IMG/VR virus record: IMGVR_UViG_3300030060_007958
Coordinates: 12,109 to 76,108 of that record
From: a virus
DNA: 64,000 nt
Strand: one strand, 5' to 3'
This document shows positions 8,935-18,137 of the stretch, one piece after another. Below the pieces are notes generated by a model. That model saw nothing but the letters and a program-made list of their open reading frames with translations. It made no database searches and had not been told where the DNA came from. The first letter of the stretch is position 1. The number at the start of each line of letters is the position of its first letter. The position numbers and the translations under genes are program-made.

Positions 8935-9896
8935 TGAAAACCGCGTTCATAACAGGTGTAACAGGACAAGACGGGTCTTATTTGGCTGAATTTTTATTAG
9001 AAAAAGGATACAGAGTAGTTGGAATGAAAAGAAGAACATCCTTAATTAATACTGATAGAATAGATCATATTATTGATAATAAAAATTTTCACTTAGTTTA
9101 TGGCAACTTAATTGATGTTGGAAACATATATAGGATATTGATGAAATTTAAACCTGATGAAATTTATAATCTAGGTGCCCAATCTCACGTAAGGGTTTCT
9201 TTTGATACACCAGAGGAGACGGCAGAAGTTGTGGCCATGGGTACTTTGCGTATTTTAGAAGCAATGAGAAATATTTGCCCAAATGCCAGATTCTATCAGG
9301 CTTCTTCTTCGGAGATGTTTGGAGATAATCCACAATACCCACAGAGTGAAACAACTAGACTTATGCCAGCTTCTCCTTATGCCTGTGCCAAGGTATTCTC
9401 TCATAATTTAGTTAGAAATTATAGGGAAAGTTACGGTTTGCATACATCTTCAGGGATTCTATTTAATCACGAGTCTCCTCGTCGTGGAGAAACATTTGTA
9501 ACTAGAAAAATAACTATGGCCGCTGCAAAAATTAAAAAAGGCTTACAAGATAAATTATATTTAGGAAATTTAGATGCAAAAAGAGATTGGGGCCATGCCA
9601 AAGAATATGTTGGTGTTATGTGGCTAATGTTACAGCAAGATACACCAGATGATTATGTTATTTCTACAGGAAAAACTTATAGTGTAAGAGATTTTTTAAA
9701 TATTGTTTTTGAACATGCCGAATTAGATGTCGACAAATACGTTGAGATTGATGAAAGGCTTTATAGGCCACACGAAGTACCAATATTGCTGGGAGATAGT
9801 AGAAAAGCAAAAGATAAATTAGGGTGGCAAAGTAAAGTATCTTTAAAAGAACTCGCAATAGAAATGTACGAAGAAGATTTAAAAAAAATAAAATAA
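8934..9896 (+). CDS. gmd: GDP-mannose 4,6-dehydratase
   Basis: A 320-residue GDP-mannose 4,6-dehydratase, the first committed enzyme of GDP-L-fucose and related deoxyhexose synthesis. [11 protein letters not shown] at residues 7-17 is the NADP-binding loop. A-S-S-S-E-M-F-G carries the active-site Ser/Glu, Y-A-C-A-K is the Y-x3-K catalytic pair, and N-H-E-S-P-R-R-G-E is diagnostic for this enzyme against other sugar dehydratases. It is about 50 residues shorter than the E. coli enzyme, which is common among short forms. It is the last gene of the glycan operon; the following 75 bases hold a promoter for the next operon. Confidence 0.95.
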   Translation: MKTAFITGVTGQDGSYLAEFLLEKGYRVVGMKRRTSLINTDRIDHIIDNKNFHLVYGNLIDVGNIYRILMKFKPDEIYNLGAQSHVRVSFDTPEETAEVVAMGTLRILEAMRNICPNARFYQASSSEMFGDNPQYPQSETTRLMPASPYACAKVFSHNLVRNYRESYGLHTSSGILFNHESPRRGETFVTRKITMAAAKIKKGLQDKLYLGNLDAKRDWGHAKEYVGVMWLMLQQDTPDDYVISTGKTYSVRDFLNIVFEHAELDVDKYVEIDERLYRPHEVPILLGDSRKAKDKLGWQSKVSLKELAIEMYEEDLKKIK

Positions 9897-9905
9897 TCAA
9901 GTTTT

Positions 9906-9938
9906 TTCCTTGACAATTAGCAAATTGCTTGTTATAAT
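9906..9938 (+). promoter_or_regulatory. consensus sigma70-type promoter with extended -10
   Basis: TTGACA at 9910-9915 and TATAAT at 9933-9938 are separated by exactly 17 bases, and TGT sits immediately before the -10 hexamer (extended -10). Both hexamers are perfect consensus. It lies in the only gap between the glycan operon and the sigma-factor operon, 33 bases upstream of ATG 9972, which has an AAGGAG ribosome site. It should be read by the host housekeeping polymerase. The block TTCCTTGACA and parts of the spacer are shared with the promoter at 41989-42021. Confidence 0.85.
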
Positions 9939-9971
9939 ATAAGTACATTTAATCAAAAGGAGATTAATTAA

Positions 9972-10184
9972 ATGCAATTATCAAATCAAGCAATTGGGGC
10001 TGTTATGATGGCTCTGCAAAAAGGGTTGTATCTAGCGGAATTGGGAAAATCCAAAGAAGAGTGCGATATTACAAGTATGATTAAAGAGTTTGTATTTTCA
10101 GAAACACCAGCTGGCCTAGTGGTCGACAATCCGCCTATTCTAGAATTGGAAGAGGAAGAGGGTCAATTGGATGCCGAAGTATAA
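9972..10184 (+). CDS. small conserved phage protein, unknown function
   Basis: A 70-residue protein starting at ATG 9972 behind a strong AAGGAG site 9 bases away. The N-terminal half is helical (Q-A-I-G-A-V-M-M-A-L-Q-K-G-L). The C-terminal third is acidic, ending in a run of Glu residues. Nothing in it identifies a domain. It is the first gene of the operon that also encodes the late sigma factor. By position and size it could be a small transcription accessory factor of the kind that pairs with gp55 (such as gp33), but no gp33 motif is recognised and this is speculation. Confidence 0.6.
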   Translation: MQLSNQAIGAVMMALQKGLYLAELGKSKEECDITSMIKEFVFSETPAGLVVDNPPILELEEEEGQLDAEV

Positions 10185-10428
10185 TTATTATTGTGATGAG
10201 TGCGATATATACTTCGAAATTGAACATTCAATGACTTCGGTAGTAGAAGAATGTATCGCTTGTGAGTCGCCTTCTTTTGTTAGGGTTCCTTCTATTCCAA
10301 TATATATACAAAATAACAAGACACCTAGTGAGAAAAAAACTGGAGATATTGTTAAGGAATATATAGAAAAGAATAAAAAGTCGGTACGCGAAGAAAAGAA
10401 AAGGCTAAAAAATAAAACTCACGAATAG
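10171..10428 (+). CDS. FmdB-like zinc-ribbon protein
   Basis: An 85-residue protein. The first 35 residues form a zinc ribbon with Cys8/Cys11 and Cys28/Cys31 and the typical opening P-K-Y-N-Y-Y-C-D-E-C, as in the FmdB family of small putative regulators. The C-terminal half is highly charged, rich in Lys and Glu, and probably helical or disordered. A DNA, RNA or protein-binding role is likely, but the family has no firm biochemical function. It overlaps the preceding gene by 14 bases and sits two genes before the late sigma factor, so a link to transcription control is possible, though only contextual. Confidence 0.75.
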   Translation: MPKYNYYCDECDIYFEIEHSMTSVVEECIACESPSFVRVPSIPIYIQNNKTPSEKKTGDIVKEYIEKNKKSVREEKKRLKNKTHE

Positions 10429-10439
10429 GATAAATTTTT

Positions 10440-10739
10440 ATGTTGATTAATATTATTTTTTTGCTATTATTGATTGTTTCTTTCTCAATTAATATCGGTC
10501 TTGTTTGGTTTGCATGGAAAAGTGTAAAACAAATTTCAGCTTATGACGAAGAATTGGTGAGTCTTATAGATATAATTAAAGACTTCACCAAACATTTAAA
10601 TTCGGTACATGAGTTGGAAATGTATTATGGTGATGAAACTTTAAGGCACCTGATGCGTCATGCTAGTGAAATTATTAATATTTTTGATACATACGACCTT
10701 TTACTGAAAGAAGAAGAGTATGCCGAAGAAAACGACTAG
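10440..10739 (+). CDS. small membrane-anchored protein, unknown
   Basis: A 99-residue protein with one strongly hydrophobic segment at residues 2-26 (L-I-N-I-I-F-L-L-L-L-I-V opening). A soluble, charged, helical tail of about 70 residues follows. It should be an inner-membrane protein with the tail probably in the cytoplasm, although the topology is not decided by the sequence. No recognisable domain is seen. The ribosome site before ATG 10440 is weak (GGATAAA). Its 3' end overlaps the sigma-factor gene by 20 bases. Confidence 0.65.
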   Translation: MLINIIFLLLLIVSFSINIGLVWFAWKSVKQISAYDEELVSLIDIIKDFTKHLNSVHELEMYYGDETLRHLMRHASEIINIFDTYDLLLKEEEYAEEND

Positions 10740-11433
10740 AAGAAGAATAAGAAGAAGTAAAAATTCTAAAAAATATTTCACTCAAGTACATGAAGATGCG
10801 ATTATTGAATATAATAATCCAGACACAACACATAGAAGAAAAGAAGAACTTTATGTGACTTTGCTTAGACCAACTTTCGACCAAATGGTCGACAAAATAG
10901 TTTTTACTTACAAATTTACAAATTTGCCAAACATTGATATGCTTCGACAGGAGTGTAAAATATGGCTGATAACAGTTTTGGATAAATTCAAGCCAGAAAA
11001 GGGCTCAAAAGCATTCTCTTACTTTTCAGTAATTACTAAAAATTGGTTTATTCAAAAAGTAAAAAAGAATAAAAAAGCAAATCAAAGAGAAATTGAGATT
11101 GGAGAAATTCCAAAAGAATTAGAATTGAAACATATTTCTGTGTTTAATGACTATGATGAAGAGCGAGAGAAAGATGAGTTCTGGAATTTTCTGTGGCAAG
11201 AAATTCAAACTTGGGACACCGATAAGTTAAAAGATAATGAGAAAAAAGTTCTTGAAGCAATAAAAATTTTATTAGAATCTCCGAATGATATAGAAATTTT
11301 TAATAAAAAAGCTATTTATTTGTACATGAGAGAAATTACCGGTCTCAATACCAAACAGATTGTTAATTCTCTCAACAAAATGAGAAAAAGATATAGGCTT
11401 TTTAAAGTCAAGTGGGATCGGGGAGATCTATAA
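10720..11433 (+). CDS. 55: late-transcription sigma factor, T4 gp55-like
   Basis: A 237-residue protein resembling T4 gp55, the sigma factor that directs host RNA polymerase to late promoters. K-G-S-K-A-F-S-Y-F-S at about residues 88-97, followed by T-K-N-W-F-I, matches the region-2 core-binding and -10-recognition block of phage late sigma factors. The N-terminus is very basic (R-R-R-I-R-R) and the C-terminus is a helical, basic segment. The start at ATG 10720 lies inside the previous gene, with a purine-rich AGAAGAAGAG stretch ahead of it. It implies a late promoter class in this genome; see the AAACTATTTAT elements. Confidence 0.8.
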   Translation: MPKKTTRRRIRRSKNSKKYFTQVHEDAIIEYNNPDTTHRRKEELYVTLLRPTFDQMVDKIVFTYKFTNLPNIDMLRQECKIWLITVLDKFKPEKGSKAFSYFSVITKNWFIQKVKKNKKANQREIEIGEIPKELELKHISVFNDYDEEREKDEFWNFLWQEIQTWDTDKLKDNEKKVLEAIKILLESPNDIEIFNKKAIYLYMREITGLNTKQIVNSLNKMRKRYRLFKVKWDRGDL

Positions 11434-11733
11434 GTGGAAAAGAAAGTCGACCAAATATTAAAAGAGGCCATAGATAACATAAGAAGTGATAGAGATGTGA
11501 CAAAAAGACTTCTAGATGATGTATTGGTATACCTTAGTAAGAGCGAAGAGCGACACCGAGAGGTGGGAATCACCGCCGCAAAGTATGTAGAAACCCTGCA
11601 GAGATCAAATGAACAGTTAGTTAAAATTTCAACTTTGTTGAAGAGGACGGAAAAGAAAGAGGCCGGACTTTCTGCTGATGATAAAAGAGATATCTTCGAT
11701 CTACTACAGGGAGAAAGCATGAGCGATGGCTGA
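11434..11733 (+). CDS. small helical protein, unknown
   Basis: A 99-residue protein starting with GTG directly after the sigma-factor stop (TAA then GTG). It is almost entirely charged and helical, with heptad-like spacing of Leu, Ile and Val from residue 5 to 75, so a coiled coil is likely. No family is recognised. Its last 8 bases overlap the M23 peptidase gene, linking the sigma-factor operon to the tail genes without a gap. It could be a small tail chaperone or assembly factor by position only. Confidence 0.6.
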   Translation: MEKKVDQILKEAIDNIRSDRDVTKRLLDDVLVYLSKSEERHREVGITAAKYVETLQRSNEQLVKISTLLKRTEKKEAGLSADDKRDIFDLLQGESMSDG

Positions 11734-13144
11734 TACTAAAGATAAAGTAATAAGAGAGATTGAACAAAGAGAAAAACCGGGCCAGTTTAATGACACGTCT
11801 AGGAAGCTGGGTGCAGTTCCTGAAAATGCCTCTTATGATGTATCTCCACTTGAAGAATATAAATCCCTATCAGATAGAGCAGTTATAGATTCCAAGGTTC
11901 AGAGAAGCACCGAAAGAGAATCCATGGTCGTTTCTGCTAAGAAGCCCATAAATTTTTATGAGGCTTTTAAATTATCTCAATTAACTGGAGATTCAATAAA
12001 GGACGTACAAGCTGCAAATGTAAATGTAATTACTAGATGTGCCGATGGGCCAGAGAGGATGACCCTAAGTCCTTTCTATTATGAGAACAATTCACAAGAA
12101 AAAAACGTTTTACTTCATATTCATCCAAGAGAATCTAAGCCTAGTTCTGGAGGCTGGTTTGGTCTTGGTTCAACACTTAAAGCTGGCGACGTAGTTAATC
12201 AGACTTATTTAAATACGGAAAAGAAAGATTTAAATATTACAAAAACAGTAAAATCTACTGCCAATACAGACATGGAAAATCAAAAAATTCCTCAACCAAC
12301 TGGAGGATCTTTGGAGGCTTTCTCTTCTGGCGATACTTATTTACCGGGCCTTGTATGGTCAGAATCAACAACAAGTAAAATGCCAGTCGCCAGTGAAATT
12401 CCAGACGATGTTGCAGAATATAAAAACAAAGAAAATTCGTGGAAACCAAAAATTTCACCATTAGCAGTTGGTACAAAATCATACAAAAAAATATCAGTAG
12501 GCAGTAAGTATGGTTGGCGACCAAACCCGAACGGCGGTGGTAAAAGAAAGTGGCATGGCGGTATAGACATGTGGGTAACTAGTATGGGCCCTATCACAGC
12601 AATTGCAGACGGCACAATTTCTTCGGTTATAACTCCAGAATCTGATATAGAGAAAAGAAAAAAAGGAGATCCCGTAGGTCTTGGGTCAAGAGGCGGCGCA
12701 CTAGTAGTGATAAAACATAAAGCTAATCCAGATGATAAAGAAACTGCTGCACAATCTTCCTATTGTCATATGGTAAAAATAGCAAGTGGCATAAAAAGGG
12801 GATCAAAGGTCAAGGCAGGTCAAATAATTGGATATGTTGGCGGAGGCGTATATGGATATACCGAGCCACACCCAAAAGACGGCGGCAAAAAATGGTACTG
12901 CGGCTGGCCCGGAGGTGGAAATACTACCGGACCACACCTTCATTTTGGATTAAAAATAAATATAAATGGCGAGCTTAAGCCCGTCGACCCCCTAGCATTC
13001 GATTATCCAGAATCTTTCATTTTATCTGACGAACAATATAAGAAAGAGCTTAAAAATATAAAAAAATATGTTGATTCTGTCAAAGAAGAGTTAGTCAAGC
13101 TCCACTTGCAAGGCTCCGGCGCAACCAAATTGAAGACGAAATAA
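11726..13144 (+). CDS. tail-associated M23 metallopeptidase
   Basis: A 472-residue protein with an M23 (lysostaphin-type) zinc peptidase domain in the C-terminal part, from about residue 255 to 435. The family motifs are present: H-G-G-I-D near residue 276 (H-x3-D zinc ligands) and H-L-H-F near 403 (H-x-H). These enzymes cut peptide cross-links of peptidoglycan. The N-terminal 250 residues are low in recognisable features and may attach it to the baseplate or hub. Encoded at the head of the tail cluster rather than with the lysis genes, it is more likely a virion enzyme for DNA entry than the endolysin. No signal peptide is visible. ATG 11726 overlaps the upstream gene by 8 bases. Confidence 0.85.
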   Translation: MADTKDKVIREIEQREKPGQFNDTSRKLGAVPENASYDVSPLEEYKSLSDRAVIDSKVQRSTERESMVVSAKKPINFYEAFKLSQLTGDSIKDVQAANVNVITRCADGPERMTLSPFYYENNSQEKNVLLHIHPRESKPSSGGWFGLGSTLKAGDVVNQTYLNTEKKDLNITKTVKSTANTDMENQKIPQPTGGSLEAFSSGDTYLPGLVWSESTTSKMPVASEIPDDVAEYKNKENSWKPKISPLAVGTKSYKKISVGSKYGWRPNPNGGGKRKWHGGIDMWVTSMGPITAIADGTISSVITPESDIEKRKKGDPVGLGSRGGALVVIKHKANPDDKETAAQSSYCHMVKIASGIKRGSKVKAGQIIGYVGGGVYGYTEPHPKDGGKKWYCGWPGGGNTTGPHLHFGLKININGELKPVDPLAFDYPESFILSDEQYKKELKNIKKYVDSVKEELVKLHLQGSGATKLKTK

Positions 13145-13155
13145 GGAACAATATA

Positions 13156-14106
13156 ATGCAAAAATTATTACCAAGCATATACAACTCTCCATACTCTAGA
13201 CAGGATCCTCTGGATTTTATGAATGAGTATCAGCTTGCACTATTAGATATAAATATTTCTGACAACAAAGAGTCATTTGGCAAGGGATATAATGGCTCTC
13301 ATGCAACTACATCTTATCCCAAATTCAACGCACCAGAAAATGCTAATATTATACAAAATACAAATTCTTATGTTGTGATGGGACCAGATGCCCCAGAAGG
13401 CCCCGGCACAGGAAAGAGTGCAAATGGATCTAGATGTTCCTCGATTGATATGGTTACTGGTAGATTATCTTCTGTGTCTTCTGCAGCAAAAAACAATAAT
13501 ATTTGGGTTAATAGCAATTTTAAATCCGACGCGGCAAGAATATATGTTAGTGAATTCACAGACTTGGATAAAGCGGCAGATCTTCCAGTAGCAAGCAATC
13601 AACCATTTGAAAATAGATCGGGCATCATTGCAATTGCAGATAATGTTGCTTTAAAGGGTCGTCTTGGTGTAAAAATAACGACATCTCCACATGGAGACCA
13701 CAATTCCAAAGGTGGTCAAATTTCATCTGGATCTGGAATTGAATTAATAGCCAACTCGGATGACACCGACGTACAACCTATAGTGAAGGGAGACAATTTA
13801 ATAAGTGCTCTAAATTCTATTTATGACCGAATGAATGAATTGGCAGATGCAATCGCAGACTTATCGTCCGAACAAACAAAATTAATGACTGCATTGGCAA
13901 CCCACACTCATGTTGGAAATTTGGGAGCACCAACAACCCCGTCAATTGATTTGCTTCCGACAATTATACCTTCTACAATTAAGGTTGTCACTGTTGGGTC
14001 TATAAACACTTTAAAAAATAAACTAAACACTCTGATGGATGAGATTAATTACACCTATTCTCTAGGATCAGAATATGTTAATAGTGACTTTAATAGGACA
14101 AACTAA
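13156..14106 (+). CDS. tail/baseplate structural protein, putative
   Basis: A 316-residue protein rich in Ser, Asn, Gly and Ile with alternating beta-strand patterns in its middle (A-L-K-G-R-L-G-V-K-I-T-T). A helical stretch near residues 225-255 (Y-D-R-M-N-E-L-A-D-A-I-A-D-L) precedes a T-H-T-H-V-G motif of the sort found in tail spike and baseplate proteins. It lies between the M23 peptidase and the very large baseplate gene. A role in the baseplate or spike complex is inferred. An AAGGA ribosome site precedes ATG 13156, and the stop overlaps the next ATG (TAATG). Confidence 0.55.
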   Translation: MQKLLPSIYNSPYSRQDPLDFMNEYQLALLDINISDNKESFGKGYNGSHATTSYPKFNAPENANIIQNTNSYVVMGPDAPEGPGTGKSANGSRCSSIDMVTGRLSSVSSAAKNNNIWVNSNFKSDAARIYVSEFTDLDKAADLPVASNQPFENRSGIIAIADNVALKGRLGVKITTSPHGDHNSKGGQISSGSGIELIANSDDTDVQPIVKGDNLISALNSIYDRMNELADAIADLSSEQTKLMTALATHTHVGNLGAPTTPSIDLLPTIIPSTIKVVTVGSINTLKNKLNTLMDEINYTYSLGSEYVNSDFNRTN

Positions 14107-17100
14107 TGAATTCATATAGAGACGTTATAGAAATTTTACCACCAGAGTGGATATCTGCCCCTCAAAATATAATTTATGTCAGTAATGATATGTATGTTTC
14201 TGTTATTATGGCTAATGAACAAGTGATAGATGTAGAAAGTGACACTGTTTTAGTGGATGATTACAAAGAAAAATTTTCAAATATGTGTCTTGATTATTTT
14301 AATAAAATATCCCCTTCTACATTAAATGTGAAAAAAATAGACGATTATATTGATCTGTTCCCAAATATCGGACACAGACTTCTTTTGGGAATTAAAATTT
14401 CAGATGTCGAATCCTTAAGCGATAAAGAGGTAGTAGTCGAGACATATGAAAATGAAGTAGTTTATAATATTGTTGATTATAAGAAAAAAATTAATTTTGT
14501 TATAGAAAAATTTAAAGCATTTCAGCAAGATATGCTTAGAGATCTGTATGATAAAAAAAGCACAGGGTACCAGAGTGCAGATTTTTCTTTAGAATCAGAA
14601 AATTTGCAAATCTTTAGCGATAATCTCACTAAATTATTTAATATTAATAAAATAGGTGAATCAGATTTTGAAAATATGAAGCTTTGTTACGACAAAGAAT
14701 TTTTAATTAAAAGAATATATCCATATTTAAATTCTACTGGTGAAGATTTAATTATATCTTTTTCGCAATTTCAGAAAACTCATCCCCAAAATAGAGCCGA
14801 GACAAACTATTTTGTATTTAACCTTGGAGAGGTTTATAGGGCCTGCAAAAACACTGAATTTACATATGAGGACGCTATAAAATCATTTTTCTATAAAAAA
14901 AGAAAAGTAATATCCGAACCGTCCAATATGATTAGCAGGGCACAAAAAAATTCAACATCATATGGTATAGATAACAAGTCAACAACTAACAATAAATCAT
15001 CGGCACAAAATATATCAAAAAGATTTTCAAAAGAAGTGCAAAGAATAGCATCGCAAAGCATCTACAATACTCCATGTTTGAGCAATGATGAAAAAAAGAA
15101 AAAAGATAAAGAATTAAAAGAAAATCAGAAAAATCAAGATGGGTTTGCCAAAGAATTAACTTATACAATAGGTGATACATTTATAGATAATCTACCCGGC
15201 ATTATGCAAAAAGTCGCTAAAAAACAAGGCAAAGACGCGGCTAATGCATTAGGAACAGAAGTCCTAAATAGGCTTGGTGTCTGCGGCCTCGGTGATATTG
15301 TGTCGTTGGTCGCTAATACAACATCAACATTTCTAAACGCAGAGGAATATAATAAAGAAGTTGCGTCATGCGCTCTTAAAAATCTAGATGATTCAAAATT
15401 AGAAAAGTTAGATTCTGTATTGGAAAAGCTAGGCCATGGCTATAAATCTATATTAGGATCTCCAGATATACTACCACCATGGAAGACCGGAGGATATAAA
15501 ACAGTTGATAATCCTCCACAGCCCCGACAAGCATCTGAAGAATTTTCTTTAAAATTAGAAAACCCTTCTGAAGGCGGAGATGATGTAGGTGCAAAAATAA
15601 CGTTTGAAGCTTATAAAGATTCTGTAATATTAGAGGTAAAAACAGAAGATTTGCTACAGGCACTAGTCTCCTCTTTCCCGGACGAGATGGGTTGGATATC
15701 ATTTTTTGCGGATAGTACAACGGCATTGTTAGAAAAATGTGCAGGAATAGGGACGGGAATTAATTCTGCATCTGCATTAAATAAAAATTTTTGCAAAGAA
15801 AAGAACTTTAAATTACCAAAAATATCAAATTTTGGAATGACTCCATCAGGTCCATTTTCACCATCTTCAATATCCAAGCAACTGCTGGAAGAAATAAAAA
15901 ATATAATCATCAACTTAATAGTTCAACTCATAACTTCAACAATGCAGCAATTATTTCAAATTATAGCAGCAGGTATGGCCGGAGATAAAAATTATTTCAA
16001 AAGACAAGATTATATACCAGATTTATTTCAAGATGAAGAATACTTTTTTAATGCATTTTGTGATAGAGCGTCAAATAAGAAGAGAGCAAAGAGTGATGTA
16101 ATGCCCTCTATTCGGCAAATGATGTACGATAGTACTTTATCAAATTCTTCAAAAGAAATTTCTTTGAACCAAGTCGACCAATTTTTAAAAGATGCTTCAG
16201 TTTCTCTCGGTGAATACGAAAAGATAGAACTCCTAAGAGGAAATGCTCCAGACAATACTTTTGAAAAATTAATATTTTTGGTATCGAAAAACGATTTAAC
16301 ACATATTTTTACTAATAAATCTGATATTGAAAAATTCTTTTTGGAAATGGGAAAAAGACTGGATGTTTCTGGCATGGAAGCGGATTACTTTGACGACATC
16401 TATAGTGAGGGTACTGTTTTTCCTTCCTTCTGTATCATAGAAAATGATATGCTAGAAAGAGCATATTTAAAAAATAAAGATGGGATATCCAGAGACCAAA
16501 TTGAAGATATGAAACAAAAGTTGAAAGATATACAAAAAGACAAGATATGTACAGCCGCACGTGCCATGGGGGATCCAAACGGACCAATTCTTGGCCAATT
16601 GGGTAAATTACTATTAGATAAATCCGGCCCTTTATTTAAAAAAGCAAATCAGCAAGAAGCAAAATACTTTATGGATGCTATGAAATCAAACATAAAAACA
16701 GTCGCTGCATCTTATCAGACAGGGTTATATATTAACAAGGGTGTTTATGATACAATGATGCAACCCGATGGAAAGTCATACAATACTTATCTTAAATTAA
16801 ATTTATTTAACACACCCTTAACAGGAAGTGTTTTGTCGGATTTCCCGATTAGCGAATCATTTGAAGTATCAGATGCCCCAGACCCAGATAACTTATTGGC
16901 AACATCTGCAGTGGAAGCTGGACTAAAAAGTGATTTTGGAGAAAATTACGCTTATTTTAAATCAAATATTTTTCCAAATTTAATTAATAATTATAACACA
17001 GAGTTTGGCAGTTCTTTGCAAGGGTATGATTTTGCAAAGTGGAAAACATCATATTCTAATTTTAATATGGACAATGATGGTATTGAATTAATTTCAAGTT

Positions 17101-18131
17101 TATTTGAACCTTCACTGCAGAAAATAAGTGATATATACGCAGAAATGCCTGATTTTAATTCTGGCAATGGCACTGTCCCATTTCATTTATTAAAGAATAA
17201 AAATGAATTAATAGAGAAATTTTCGTATATATCTTTTCTTGTGCAAATAACATATACGGATTATTTGTTTAAAACAATAACAATATTCTCAAATTATGAA
17301 AAAGATACAGATATAACGAAAAATGACCCTATTCAATACATTTACGAACAAATTCTTTCCGAAAGAGATGGTCTTTCAAATGCCATAACAAATACTATTT
17401 TTGATAATATGACCCAAATACTTTATAAAATCCAAGATGAAACAATCAACAGAAAGCCTATATCATCTTTTTTAAGTAAGTATAACTCTCGATTAAACTC
17501 CTCCATAGAAAGCTGGCTAGATGGTAGGTATGATAGTCATGAATCATTTTATCGAGATGTTCCTATGGAAGATTTAGCAAAAATATTTATAAATTTTGTG
17601 ATTGATAATTTTAGTCAAGATAAAATTAATAAACTTTCCGGAATAAATGCTGATAAAAATTTGGAATCTTTGATATTCTCCGGCGATGCAGAAGATCCGA
17701 GAACATCTGAAGAAATGAAATTATTAGATGTTAGTTCGCTACCAACATTTGTAAGTGAAAAATATTATGAGGGCGTAAATCCCGCAATTAAAATTTATGC
17801 TATTTATGAAGATCCAGATATTTCCAGTATTCCATCAGAGTATATTAGGCTATTATCTGACAAAAAAACACAAATTGTAGCACTTCCTCTAATTTCTCAT
17901 GTCGACCTTGGATCATCATCAAAAGATCAAGATATGTCTCGATGGACAGAAGATAGAATGAAGGAAGAACTGATATCTAGCGAAAATTTTAAAAAATATT
18001 ATTATCCAGCTATGAATATAGAACAGATATTATCTTTTTATACTAATTATTATATTGAGCAAGTTGAAAAAGTTGAAAAAGACTTTTTTAAGAGAACAAA
18101 AAAAGTTTTAAAAAAATTAATTAGAGGATAG
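14106..18131 (+). CDS. very large tail/baseplate structural protein, unknown
   Basis: A 1341-residue protein just upstream of gp25 and gp6 genes. It has mixed helical content, with long charged helices around residues 300-360 and a hydrophobic, helical segment at about 597-625 (N-I-I-I-N-L-I-V-Q-L-I). Several aspartate-rich loops are also present. No family is recognised. Length and hydrophobic patches would fit a tape measure or hub-related protein, but the sequence lacks obvious tape-measure repeats. Its position next to the M23 peptidase and wedge genes makes a baseplate or central-hub role the better guess. The start overlaps the upstream stop. Confidence 0.6.
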   Translation: MNSYRDVIEILPPEWISAPQNIIYVSNDMYVSVIMANEQVIDVESDTVLVDDYKEKFSNMCLDYFNKISPSTLNVKKIDDYIDLFPNIGHRLLLGIKISDVESLSDKEVVVETYENEVVYNIVDYKKKINFVIEKFKAFQQDMLRDLYDKKSTGYQSADFSLESENLQIFSDNLTKLFNINKIGESDFENMKLCYDKEFLIKRIYPYLNSTGEDLIISFSQFQKTHPQNRAETNYFVFNLGEVYRACKNTEFTYEDAIKSFFYKKRKVISEPSNMISRAQKNSTSYGIDNKSTTNNKSSAQNISKRFSKEVQRIASQSIYNTPCLSNDEKKKKDKELKENQKNQDGFAKELTYTIGDTFIDNLPGIMQKVAKKQGKDAANALGTEVLNRLGVCGLGDIVSLVANTTSTFLNAEEYNKEVASCALKNLDDSKLEKLDSVLEKLGHGYKSILGSPDILPPWKTGGYKTVDNPPQPRQASEEFSLKLENPSEGGDDVGAKITFEAYKDSVILEVKTEDLLQALVSSFPDEMGWISFFADSTTALLEKCAGIGTGINSASALNKNFCKEKNFKLPKISNFGMTPSGPFSPSSISKQLLEEIKNIIINLIVQLITSTMQQLFQIIAAGMAGDKNYFKRQDYIPDLFQDEEYFFNAFCDRASNKKRAKSDVMPSIRQMMYDSTLSNSSKEISLNQVDQFLKDASVSLGEYEKIELLRGNAPDNTFEKLIFLVSKNDLTHIFTNKSDIEKFFLEMGKRLDVSGMEADYFDDIYSEGTVFPSFCIIENDMLERAYLKNKDGISRDQIEDMKQKLKDIQKDKICTAARAMGDPNGPILGQLGKLLLDKSGPLFKKANQQEAKYFMDAMKSNIKTVAASYQTGLYINKGVYDTMMQPDGKSYNTYLKLNLFNTPLTGSVLSDFPISESFEVSDAPDPDNLLATSAVEAGLKSDFGENYAYFKSNIFPNLINNYNTEFGSSLQGYDFAKWKTSYSNFNMDNDGIELISSLFEPSLQKISDIYAEMPDFNSGNGTVPFHLLKNKNELIEKFSYISFLVQITYTDYLFKTITIFSNYEKDTDITKNDPIQYIYEQILSERDGLSNAITNTIFDNMTQILYKIQDETINRKPISSFLSKYNSRLNSSIESWLDGRYDSHESFYRDVPMEDLAKIFINFVIDNFSQDKINKLSGINADKNLESLIFSGDAEDPRTSEEMKLLDVSSLPTFVSEKYYEGVNPAIKIYAIYEDPDISSIPSEYIRLLSDKKTQIVALPLISHVDLGSSSKDQDMSRWTEDRMKEELISSENFKKYYYPAMNIEQILSFYTNYYIEQVEKVEKDFFKRTKKVLKKLIRG

Positions 18132-18137
18132 CAAATA

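Noticed and set aside
9897-9971. tRNA or small RNA gene in the gap between the glycan and sigma-factor operons
   Set aside because: The gap is only 75 bases and is used up by the promoter and ribosome site; no cloverleaf can be drawn.
11316-11720. 134-codon minus-strand frame
   Set aside because: It lies fully within two well-supported + strand genes, has no promoter or ribosome site and encodes a Ser/Leu-rich sequence without family features.
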